From: Circinella umbellata
Taxonomy: Eukaryota; Mucoromycota; Mucoromycetes; Mucorales; Lichtheimiaceae
Length of the DNA stretch: 64,000 nt
Assembly: GCA_025093555.1 (NCBI GenBank)
Contig: JAIWNF010000036.1
Coordinates: 310,001-374,000 of the forward strand
Direction of reading: 5' to 3'
The first letter of the stretch is position 1, and the number at the start of each line of letters is the position of its first letter. The position numbers and the translations under genes are program-made. The notes under the pieces were generated by a model that was not told where the DNA came from, did no database searches, and worked only from the letters and a program-made list of their open reading frames with translations. Shown here in pieces: positions 11,880 through 21,684 of the stretch.

Positions 11880-13260
11880 CTATATAGAGTTAAAAGAAAA
11901 ATAATTTACTTATATAGTGATAAGTGTCATCATCCCGCTGACAACTGCAAATGTAATTCCAAACATAAGATTCTCTTTATCTGAATCAATATTACGCATT
12001 AATAAAAGGCCCAATAAAGCACCAATAGGTTGTGATAATCCACCTAATAACGCTGCCCAACCAAATGCTGCCGTACGTGATTTGAGTCCAAGGTATAATG
12101 GCAATACAATCATAAATCCTTCTGTTAAATTATGAATCGACATGACTGCAGCAATAGCCCATCCAAGTTTTTCTGATGCTTGATTTGATATAAACATAAC
12201 TAACCCCTCTGCATATACAAAAAAAAAGTTTAGAAAAGTATTTAGTTTTTTTTTTTTTTTGGTTCAAATTGTTGCCTAGTAATCCCCATTATCCTTTTTT
12301 TTATCGTTACCAGGAAATTTATGAACTCCTATGGCAACTGCCGTTTGGATACCAATACGTAATAGATCTGATTTTTGATTTTGGAATTCATGTTGATGAT
12401 GTGTATTATGATCATGATGTACATCGCTATGTTCATGTTTATGATGATGATGATGATGGTGATGACTATGGGGATGAAATCTGAAATGAGCCTCTCTAAA
12501 TAATTGTGGATGATGAAGACTGTGATGTTGACTGTGATGATGATTGGTTGATTCATAATCACGTTCATGAAGCTGCGGATTGTTTAGCTTGCTTATAATG
12601 GGTTGATGTTCGCCATCATTATTATCTTGTTGTTGTCGATGATGGGAATGTTCATTGGAGCCAGGTACGTTGCTTTCTTCATCATCATTATATAAATTGT
12701 CTTCTTCTTCTGACGATGATGACGAGTCATGTTCCATATCACAGGGTGATGACGGGGGTCCACCACATGCGTGAATTGCATCAGACGTTAAAGCATGGAT
12801 TACTTTTGTTAAACCCAAAGTAAAAAGTGCACCACCAAAAAAACATAAATATAGCAAATAAGATTTGGATGCACTTAGACGTTATCGTGATGCAGGTAAA
12901 AGAACGGCAAGTGATGAGAATAATAATACACCAGATGCTAGTGCCATGGATGCAGCAAGAAAAGATTGATTTCCAAGAATAGTATTATGACGACGACCTG
13001 CTGACCAACAGTTGCATTTATCAATAAACACAGCTGACGCTATAATAAATAAATAAATAAATAAAATAATATTTGTTAAATCTCAACTTTCTTTGTTTCC
13101 ATCATTCAATGAATTTTATTTTTTAAACATTTTCAACATTCCTCATTTTAAAACCCTTCCCCTTGGAAAAAGAAAAAAAAAATATACCTCCCAGTATACA
13201 AGCGGTAGAAGAAATAAAAACTAAAAGCCAGCCTTATAGATCTTCATTACTCATGCTCAT
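11704..13260 (-). pseudogene. ZRT3: Zrt3-like ZIP zinc transporter copy with three in-frame TAA codons
   Basis: ZIP-family transporter of the vacuolar Zrt3 type, which in fungi exports stored zinc to the cytosol. Exons (minus): 13260-13188, 13039-12311, 12208-11910, 11814-11704, about 403 residues. Introns are GT-AG and restore frame; one falls inside the signature HKFPEG (codon split E), followed by SIHNLTEGFMIVLPLY. A long His-rich loop (HPHSHHHHHHHHKHEHSD) lies between membrane segments, as expected for zinc handling. The C-terminal exon starts SMLPQAIKAD and ends TAVLKSL. In-frame TAA codons lie at 13234-13236 (after EDL), 12882-12884 (after LLPASR) and 11910-11912 (last codon before an intron). 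Gln is plausible at each place, so CAA to TAA would explain all three. No frameshift was found. It is probably a dead copy, unless the stops are read through. Confidence 0.8.
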
Positions 13261-14274
13261 GATTGAAAGAATAAAACCAGAAAAAAAAGCAAATATATAT
13301 ATATGTATATGGTGTGTATACTGGTAATGTAAAAAGGAAAAAAAGAATAAAGAAAAAAAAAATAGGGAGGTTGATAAAGAATAAGAGGTATAATTAAATG
13401 GGGGTGTTATAGGGTAAAAAAAATGATTTTATAATAACTGGTCGGGTCCCCATTTTCTACTATAAAAGTAGCGCGGTTCATTATTGGTTTTTTCTTTTTA
13501 CGCCTTATATGTTTTGAACTCTCATTATTATATGGTTTACTTGTTTTGTAGCATTTTGATGGATAGTTTTTTGGTTATTGAAGGACAATCAGCTTTAAGC
13601 TGCGTGTAATTTGTTCCTACACAATATTATTGTTTCTTATCAGTTACGAGCTCCGTTCTCTATGTATTCAAGTTATACTCCATTGCTACGTAATAATGAA
13701 GAAAAAATAACTTCAATGGAAGATGTTGAGTATAGTGTAGGATTACTTTTCATTAAACATGGTCAAGCACTCAAAAGTTTATTTTTGCATACAACTTCTA
13801 CTTTTTATGAGTATTGAAACTTTGCAGGGAAACTCATGAATATATGGTTTTTGTTGAAATGATTGTTCAACTGATATGACCAATTTTATTTTGCATGTTG
13901 GAGTGTATACATTTTATATCATGGCATATATATAGGGATTGACTACGGGCGCGCCAAAAATTTAGTCCGACTATAGGCGTGACCAGTAATAAATATAAAT
14001 TCACTTAGAGAAACCTTTATTTGATATGTTAGAATATATAATTGATATAGTTATAATGATAAAAAATTACTCACCAGTGTTACTAACTGGTCAAACTTAT
14101 ACGGATAATTGAAAATATAAAATAAGAAAAGGATAAAGAATATGAGAAATAAGAACTAAATTACTAATATCTAGAAATGCAATCATCAGGTGTGACAGCT
14201 AAATACAGTTCTGACTAAAATTGAAAATAGGGATTTTATTCATGCCCATAGTCTTTACCTAAATATAATCCCAA
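13261..14274. other. Interval without a supported gene
   Basis: Contains an A-rich stretch just 5' of the ZIP copy and a 68-codon frame at 13611-13817 with no recognisable domain; the surrounding words look coding-like (YSSYTPLLRNNEE) but nothing connects it to a gene. GC-rich words near 13950-13985 (GGGCGCGCC, AGGCGTGACC) stand out from the background. Confidence 0.35.
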
Positions 14275-16078
14275 ATATATATCTGGTTTTGGAAGAGTGA
14301 GAGATATTGGAGGGTTTACCATAATTATATTACAACTGCTCGTCATATGTCATCTGAACATCGCTTAATAACACTCACCAGTGCAATCGATCATTTTAAA
14401 AGAAAGCGTATCGATTCAATAGGTTAGTAGCTGATATACATAATCATGTTCACCAAATATTTTGCACGCGTATTTTATAATGATATTACGGTTATTATAT
14501 GTTTCTAAGTTTATACATAAATATATTATATTAGGTTCCACCATAATCGAACATTACAATGCTGCAGAAAAAAGAATTTAAATCGTGGTGAATTAAGACG
14601 ATGGGAGGTCAGGTTGCATGAAATGGAGAATGGTCGTTATATACCAGAAGATCCTGACGTTACATCAGCCAAAACCTGTTACACAACATTGAGACAATGC
14701 AATAATTTATTACGGTATGATATTTGTCAATCCATAGAAAATTTAATACGGATAAATAATATCTAACAATTTATTATTATCTACTATACATTTATAATCA
14801 AATATTGTTTATATATTGTGGCGTAGTTACTAGTACCCACATAGTTACTGAAGCAATGAGTCAACAAATTGACGAGCTCGAACTCCAGCTACAAGACTAT
14901 GAAAGGGCTAATAACCAGTCCCGCTGCAATGAACAAGCTCTTGAAGCTCATCTCTCTGTATGGGAAACCTACAGTACAAAATCAAATAAAATAATGAGAG
15001 AGCTCTACGAAGCATGTAGCGGGCGTTGGCTCCTCTTTGAACGTTTATCAAGAAACAGCCAGAAAAAAAGTAATAAGACTATCAAAACTTGTAATTCCCA
15101 AACAAATATTGACATCTGATATTTTTTTTTTTATTTTGTAGATAATGCTTTAGTAAAAAGGCTCCAAATATCATTACGAGGAACCGTACAGCATATTCGA
15201 CAGATAGTAACTAAAATGAATGATTTGGATGCTTCTTTCAACAGCAACAAAGAACCAATTACATTGGATACAGTACTTGGTATGACTGAAGAATCATTCT
15301 TGACTACTGAGAGATATCGATTCGAGGGAGTACAGCAATATCTTGAATATATGTGTGTAACTGAAGAAGTTGAAATGTTAAAGGTTATTTTTTATTTAAT
15401 ATAATTTTTAAACATAATAAGTGTATTAAAGTGCATAAATAATACAGACTAAACTAATGGCTATGTAACTTTTAATTTATATAAAATTTAGCATGAGGCT
15501 ATACGAATCGTCAAAAACTGTAGCAAACAAGCTATAATGGTAGATAATGCTGTTCAACATACACGGGGTGATTGATGGTAAAGTCGGGTACTTGATATTA
15601 GTCATTAATATTGAGAAGGTTACTATAGCTACTGTTCTGAGGTATATTGGGCGTATCCATGATACTCTCTCCTGTTCTTTAATTTAAGTTGGCGAGGCGC
15701 AGGACATCGTTATGCGATTTTACTCAGTTTCCTTTTATTTTATCTGGGATAAAGAGATAGTGTCCTGATAATACAACAGACTCAACTGAAAGTTTTAGGT
15801 TGGAAAACGAAATTTTTAAAAATTTAGAAAGACTCCCATCATCCGTTCGCCCTGACACCAACATCAATATTCATAATAACATATTACCAAATAACATCCA
15901 AAACTCAACAACAATGTATTCTCTCGTAGATACATTGGAGACGGACGAAACGTTGTTTGGTGAGGAAGAAGGAGTTCAAACCGTTGAGGATCTTATCCCG
16001 TTGAAGCGGATGATAATAATCACAGTGATATTAATTAATTCAATATATACTGTTACCCCTCCTCTCTCTCTATCTTAA
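14275..16078 (+). pseudogene. KDZ-like (Kyakuja-Dileera-Zisupton) transposase, C-terminal remnant
   Basis: A run of exon-like pieces. The first reads SERYWRVYHNYITTARHMSS then EHRLITLTSAIDHFKRK and is spliced at 14424 over a GT-AG intron to STIIEHYNAAEKRI, followed by a stop and a shift into a frame reading GELRRWEVRLHEMENGRY. Later pieces (14853-15118, 15142-15403, 15492-15574, 15800-16078) are charged and helical: a Glu/Gln-rich coiled coil, then KRLQISLRGTVQHIRQIV and EPITLDTVLGMTEESFL. The order (E..W motif, His-Arg rich helix, helical tail) resembles the end of KDZ transposases. No catalytic DDE half is visible upstream. The family call is by pattern only. Confidence 0.45.
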
Positions 16079-16261
16079 TTTTCTTTTAGTAGCATAGCTA
16101 TAATTATTATTATTTTCCTTTTATTTTATTAATTACAAACCGAACAGGATGTAACAATACATTGCCAACAGCTTTTATTTATCAACGTACTGTTTTTATC
16201 ACACATAATTTAACTTTTATTTCATTCTACCCTACTCTTATTGTTCTTATCTTTCCAATAC

Positions 16262-16550
16262 TGATGCCCGTTCGTTCTTTTATATATGGCTGGAAATGTA
16301 CTCGTTAAACTGTTCTGGATCAGTTTTCAAACGCTTGTGCACATCGAATACATCTTTTGCAAATTGGCCGGGTCTCATTGTTTCCTAGAGACAATACGTT
16401 TGTTTGAACCATTAATGTCAACTCATTTTTTCATTAATCCATTAGAATACTTGCTTTTACCGAAGCATCCTTTTCTGACTTCAGAACAAATTAATTGCCA
16501 TACAGATTGTCTTGGCTTAACATGGGGATGAATCCATAATAGGCGAAATT
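16262..16550 (-). pseudogene. Decayed ORF of unknown family
   Basis: The minus strand reads coding-like text in two frames: HPHVKPRQSVWQLICSEV, then FGKSKYSNGLMKK, a TGA where Trp would fit, VDINGSNKRIVSRKQ, a frame shift, then RPGQFAKDVFDVHKRLKTD and PEQFNEYISSHI before a stop. I do not recognise the protein. Its setting suggests another transposon-borne or captured gene. Confidence 0.4.
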
Positions 16551-16671
16551 GAATTTCTCGAAGCGCAAAAATATAAAAATGGAGGAGGAGGGGACGTGAA
16601 ATATATGATATGAATTAATATAACACATTTATTCTTCTTCTTTTGATCTAATTCTCCTTTTTACTTTTTTA

Positions 16672-17486
16672 TCATTTTGTCCCATTCCAGTTTTTTTTAC
16701 GTTTTTTAAATAACGGTTGTTCATCTATACTATTATTATTATCATGATCCAAAGGAAGTTGTTTCTCTTGAATTTTAAAATTCTTCAAGTCTTCTTCATC
16801 TTCTATTTCATCATCTTGAAATTCAGGTTTATTATCATGTGTTGTTGTCTTTTTATCCTTTCTATCATTATCCGCTGTTGATGTTGACTTCTTTTTAATT
16901 GTAGATATTATTTCCCATTGACCAGGTGCAGCAATATTACTTGGTATAGCCCATTCCTCTTTTCCTTCTAATTGTTTTTGTTGTATATCATCGTCTTTAG
17001 GTGGTGGTTCAAATGTTGTTTTTGATTTAGAAGAATAAGAAGAAGATGATAATGATTTCGCATAATTAGATATTGAATATTTTGATGATAAATCAGATCC
17101 TTGATATTCACTTCCCATTGTTTTCATAGCTGCCTAAGAATAATACATTGAAAACTTAACATACATACAACCTGTTTCCTTTCTTTCTTTTTGAAGTTAC
17201 CTTTTCAATTCTTTCTAGTTCTTTTAACCTTTTCTCATCTTCTTCTTTCTTTTGTTGTCCGCCTTTATAAACATCACGAAGAAATTGATCTACTGCATCT
17301 TTATGTTGTCGTCCATTATTATGTATTTCAATAGACTATAATTATATTATATAGTAGATACTGTTAATTTCTTTTTCTTTTTTTTTTTAATCTAGTAATT
17401 GATCTCTTGAATGAAAATACATACGGGCTTATTATTGGCGATAAATTTTTTACCAATGTCGTTGTCGTGAGACCCAAAAATCAGAC
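16672..17486 (-). pseudogene. WBP4: WBP4-like spliceosomal protein copy lacking its zinc ligands
   Basis: Copy of a WW-domain-binding-protein-4 type splicing factor, which joins the spliceosome through an N-terminal matrin/U1-type zinc finger. Exons (minus): 17486-17425, 17335-17201, 17133-16672, with GT-AG introns. The first exon reads SDFWVSRQRHW and then should reach KKFIANNKP, but the two are out of frame by one base. The normal Cys-x2-Cys segment between them is absent, as if 11 bases were deleted near 17451. The downstream exons are intact: SIEIHNNGRQHKDAVDQFL, GGQQKKEDEEKRLKELERIE, then a Ser-rich region, GQWEII, an acidic stretch ending DLKNFKIQEKQLPLD, and PLFKKRKK. The start codon appears split by a further intron. 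It is judged a pseudogene. Confidence 0.65.
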
Positions 17487-17685
17487 CTATATATTAAAAA
17501 TGAATAATACTAATGATTAATAATTCAAACAAGTTTTTGAAGGGAATGTGAATGAATTGACTTTTTTTTATATTTATTTTACATTTTGGTTCTGAAAAGT
17601 AAAAAAAAAGTGGAGGTTTTTTCTCAACTAAAATTTATGAAATAAAAGGTTATAAATCCTAAATCAGCAGGTTATAATAACCCTA

Positions 17686-18278
17686 ATGGGTTACCCATTT
17701 GACCCATTTAAAATCTGGCCTGGAGTGTATCCAGTTCATCAACGTTTCAATAAGCTACGCAACAGCCACAACCCGCCACACGACCCAGTTGCCACAGCAA
17801 TTAAAGAAAAACGAGATGAAGAATACAATTCAAGACGCATTAAATTTAAAACCATTAATTGCCTAAGTATTAAGCGTATTATCGATCCGATTCTTTATCT
17901 GCCTGCATGCTCCAAAGATCATCACCGCCTTATTAAATGACGTGTGCATTGGCTATCGTCATATCCTCTTAAGGATTGCAGACGTGGACATCAAGAAGTA
18001 GCCCATCGAACTCATTTCTTACACCGTTCTCTTCTCGAACAACATATGCAAGAATTACTGGATCAGTTCGGCACCATTTCCCCATTACCATACAACATAC
18101 AACCTTTGAGGTGGGACTTGCTATAGACAACTGGTCCAAAATATGACCGGCTCTAATCCAAATATTGCGAAAAATTGATTCTCTGAGTCATTCAGATGAT
18201 ATACTTGATGATGATGAACCAGCTCCAGAAGAAGCTATGAATATTATCCCTACAACAGCAACCAGTACACTGGAATAA
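17686..18278 (+). pseudogene. LINE-like retroelement ORF2 C-terminal fragment
   Basis: A frame at 17686-18126, broken by TGA at 17938-17940, reads HHRLIK, stop, RVHWLSSYPLKDCRRGH and VAHRTHFLHRSL. This resembles the His/Cys-rich end of non-LTR retrotransposon ORF2 proteins (a K-W-R-x-x-W-L core, then a Cys/His cluster). A shifted frame continues WSKI, TGA, PALIQILRKIDSLSH and ends at TAA 18276-18278. Both TGA codons sit where Trp would be expected. No reverse transcriptase part is present. The call rests on motif layout only. Confidence 0.4.
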
Positions 18279-18622
18279 CTTATTTTACATTTGTCCTTTC
18301 TCTTGATCCCTCTTATCTTGATATCTCCCACAGCCTATCTTATTTATTTCTTTACTAATTTTATTTTTCGATCTTTTTGTCACCTAATTATATCTCTCCC
18401 CACATTAATATAACTTTCCTCCACTGGGGTTTTTTAGTTATTATTATCGTTTCTCCAACTTAATTGTTTATATACCCACAGGTGCCGGTCATTTCAGTCT
18501 TCCACTTTAATAAGATATAAATTTTAAACTAATAAAAACGTTAATTATAACGACTATTCGTCTTTAAATAGTAGATATGTTAGTAAAAAACATTTTTAAA
18601 AAAATTATATACTGTACGTATC
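18279..18622. other. Interval without gene
   Basis: Pyrimidine-rich and AT-rich sequence between the LINE-like fragment and the right inverted-repeat arm. Nothing recognised. Confidence 0.4.
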
Positions 18623-19313
18623 ATGAACTGTATTGGAAGAGCAGTAGTGACAGCAATCTTGAGTCGTTTTCTAGTGACGTATGACCTCATTGTGGTGTAA
18701 TAATATGACATTGTAAGGTAACCAAGCTACAGACACACCCAAACGTGGGAATCAAAGTAAAGCAAGCAAGTTGTTATGACACACATCTAAATCATAACAA
18801 CAAGAAGTTTTCAAAAGACGTTTGTGCCACAACATATATTGTGTAAGTACTTTACACTTTCTATGATGACAAACTGAATTAGAAAGGACCAAGAAACTAC
18901 ATAATATTTTACTTTGAACAATAAATAACAACGATCCCTTTCTGTTTATAAAAAAACCCGCCACAATCAATAAATCGCAAGTTATACTAGGAATGTTATA
19001 CATTAACAATAAAAACACACTAAAAAAAATGAATACAATGATATACGTTATTTACTTTTGAAAAAATATATTTTATTATATGTATTCACATAAAAAACAA
19101 TAAGAAAGCAAGATATCTCCCCTAAATATGCCACTATGTAATGCCAGAGTACATATACAAAGTAGTTTCCGGGTTTTTATTACTCAATAACAAAAGCGTA
19201 AAAGCCCAGCAAGCGATCGCGATATACTTCAGAGCGCAGTGATGGCCATCAACCCGAGAACCAATTTCTTTTGTTATTTTTCAACAAAGGAGGAAGAAAG
19301 AAAGAGAAAAATT
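18623..19313 (-). repeat. Right arm of 0.7-kb inverted repeat
   Basis: Reverse complement of 4872-5589, ending AAAGAGAAAAATT at 19313. The 88-codon frame at 18752-19018 (minus) is the same chance frame as in the left arm. Confidence 0.85.
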
Positions 19314-19439
19314 TGAATTCATGCAGTAAATCATTATTTATTCAATGATGACACGTAATTTCAAAATTTGTTGGGATAAATTTAATCAGTGTTTTAGTCG
19401 TGTTTGACGATCGCAGTTTTGTCAATAGTTTTAACCTTA

Positions 19440-20930
19440 TCACTTTCGATTTGGACTCCAAGGTTTGTACTTTATAAGTATATGCTCTTGGTTTCCAATA
19501 ACAATATTACAATCAGTTCTATGTAACAACATATATAATCTAATAAAATCTAATATAATACGATTTCTGCAAGTAAAATCAGTGTCCTTCATTGTTCCAT
19601 GGAAAACTTGATCAACTTTCTACATAACTATATATCCTTAATCAAAATCCAAGAACACGTCTTGTCTTATCAACAGCGTCAGTCTTTTTGCGTTGTTCAT
19701 TTTTTTGACAATAGTATAAAATGATCTTATTCCCCAAGGCTCTCGTTCGATGTCCTTTGGCATCTTGATAACTTATCTCTTTGAATCAAACTTGGGGGTG
19801 GATGTGTGATACTCCATCCTAATAAAGAGAATCCGGCTCCCTTTTGTATCACCATCTTGGTTACTCCTATTCACCCTTCTTCCGACATAAAAAAACTCTA
19901 TTTCAGATGATATAAAGATTGTGATATACTTTTATAAATGGCAATATATTATGTTCTTTTGTGCGTAGAACTGATACGTAAATGTGTTCACAGTAATTCT
20001 CTGAGTATCATGATTTATACGTTGCTACTATTATTCCTGTACCTAAAGATTTGTTCTATATATAAACCAAAGTATAAAATTCTGATGTATCATGCAACAA
20101 CTCATAGGGATTAATAGATTGAAAAACCTTTAACATACACATCATCGTTTGAAAATTTCTACATACTTCAAAAATAGTTGAATTATTGGGAATTTTGGAT
20201 TGGTATAAGAGTAAACCGTAGATAATTTTCAAACTGCCTATGATTCATTACAACAGTTATGATCATTTTTTTTTCAGTTTTCGTCGTTTTGTGTGGGGGA
20301 TTCTTCAAACCTTTTATTTTTGACTCATAAATACGATACATACTGATTCTCTTCAATAATGGCGTATACACCATGATCTTATATTCTTTTTTTTTTCTCA
20401 TAATCGAATTGCCACCAAATATACTTCATCGATCCAGTGAAGTAGCGTTTAGTGGTATTATTGATATACTTGTTGTCTATGGCGTCTGCATATTCATCAA
20501 CAGGTTCTTGTATTAATTTATCTACTTCTGCTGCCTATAATTGGTAGTAATCCTTTATCATTATTACATACACCAAAGGTTTTGTTAATATTATTGACGC
20601 TTTCATCGTGGTTAATTGTAATTCCACGTTTATCACTGCCGATTGATTTTTGACGTACGTACACCGTTATTGTTGTTGTTGTTTTTACCAAAATTTTTGA
20701 AACTGTAGTGTAATTGACTTTGTGGGATGAAATGGGGTGATGATTGTTACTAACTTCCACTCAATTTGTTGCTGTCTTTGTTGCAAACATGATTTTTCGC
20801 CTTATTTCTGATAGCTGGTTTCAGTACATCAATAATATTGAGAAAATAGCTCCATTCTCGTTTAAAGTCACGTGATTTAGGAACAGCTTGTCTCCAATCA
20901 TTAATTCTTACTTGAAAATGTTATAATGGT
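19440..20930 (-). pseudogene. Decayed tandem relative of the 505-residue gene
   Basis: Read on the minus strand, this stretch shows the same order of sequence blocks as the intact gene at 21685-23202. Near 20920-20850, NDWRQAVPKSRDFKREW matches EDWKQVVPEAHDFHREC in the intact protein. Near 20525-20183 an open block has DKLIQE and YIWWQFDYEKKKEY where the intact gene has DKFIKE and IRWMFRRALIAKEH. Near 19620-19460, QVFHGTMKDTDF and NIVIGNQEHI match QVSREAIKDIDF and HVIIGKKDDW. Stops and frame shifts separate the blocks. The copy ends just outside the right 0.7-kb repeat arm. Confidence 0.6.
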
Positions 20931-21684
20931 TTGAAATACATTGTGTACTATCAAGATTATCATAATATCATAACAATATTTTGATCGTTGTTATGGCTAA
21001 GTAATTACAGGATACAACAATACGTACTCGAAACATTGATTTGATTCTGTCCAAATCGGTGATATGTATATTTTAAGAAAAGGAAACTATTGCAGTGTTA
21101 AAGAAATGGACTTAACGAACAAAGGATACGTATAAAACTACTCTTTGTTAAATACGTATACTTATTCATACACGAAATATTAATGAAGGCACCTATTCAA
21201 AGCCAACAATGTTGCTTATTTTACAAAGTCCAAAACTCTTAATCTTAATGAGCGAGGATGGCAAGTACGATCAAGTCCTCACAGCCGAGTGTAAAGCATT
21301 TATCTTTATTCTAGTATGTTTTGTCAATGTAGTATTTTACTATATATGTAGGACCAAAGGTGTATGAATTTCTCTAATAATTAACTATGGACGAGGCAAA
21401 AAGAATTCTATGCATATTGTACTTGTTCCAGACCACAACGAAATTAAAAGTGCAATAAGTATATGTATTTAGATATGTATAAATTATGCAATAGTGATAA
21501 CTTTTATTATATAAATAAATGTTTTTTTTTTCAACGTATTTAACGTATATAATTGATAAACCAAATCAAAATGGATGAGTGCCAAATATAGAGGCAGAAT
21601 AATAAGTTACAAAAGATGTGAGGGTATGAAATATTTACAAAAGTTACAAAAAATGAAGAAAAACTTATTATTACACCATAATAT
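20931..21684. other. Interval without gene
   Basis: AT-rich spacer between the intact 505-residue gene and its decayed relative. No coding or RNA signal seen. Confidence 0.4.

Larger units (their letters stand above)
4872..19313. mobile_element. 14.4-kb inverted-repeat-bounded block of broken genes
   Basis: Arms of about 0.7 kb at 4872-5589 and 18623-19313 are reverse complements of each other. Between them lie only damaged coding sequences: Helitron, ZIP transporter copy, KDZ-like transposase, an unknown ORF, WBP4 copy and a LINE-like fragment. The ZIP and WBP4 copies keep introns, so they were moved or duplicated as DNA. No target duplication could be found outside the arms, and the terminal bases of the arms are not diagnostic. 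It may be one composite transposon, or two separate insertions of a 0.7-kb repeat in opposite orientation around an old repeat nest. Confidence 0.4.

Noticed and set aside
13040..13187. A separate gene start for the ZIP copy downstream of the first TAA
   Set aside because: The upstream exon joins precisely through a GT-AG intron and supplies expected N-terminal sequence, so the stop is inside the old gene and not before it.
11704..13260. Alternative genetic code with TAA as Gln
   Set aside because: The intact TMEM184-type, RasGAP, phosphatase, MFS and cytochrome b5 genes in this window all end at TAA, so genome-wide recoding is not supported.
4872..19313. Starship-type giant transposon
   Set aside because: No tyrosine-recombinase captain (DUF3435-like) frame at either end, and the long inverted arms do not fit that class.
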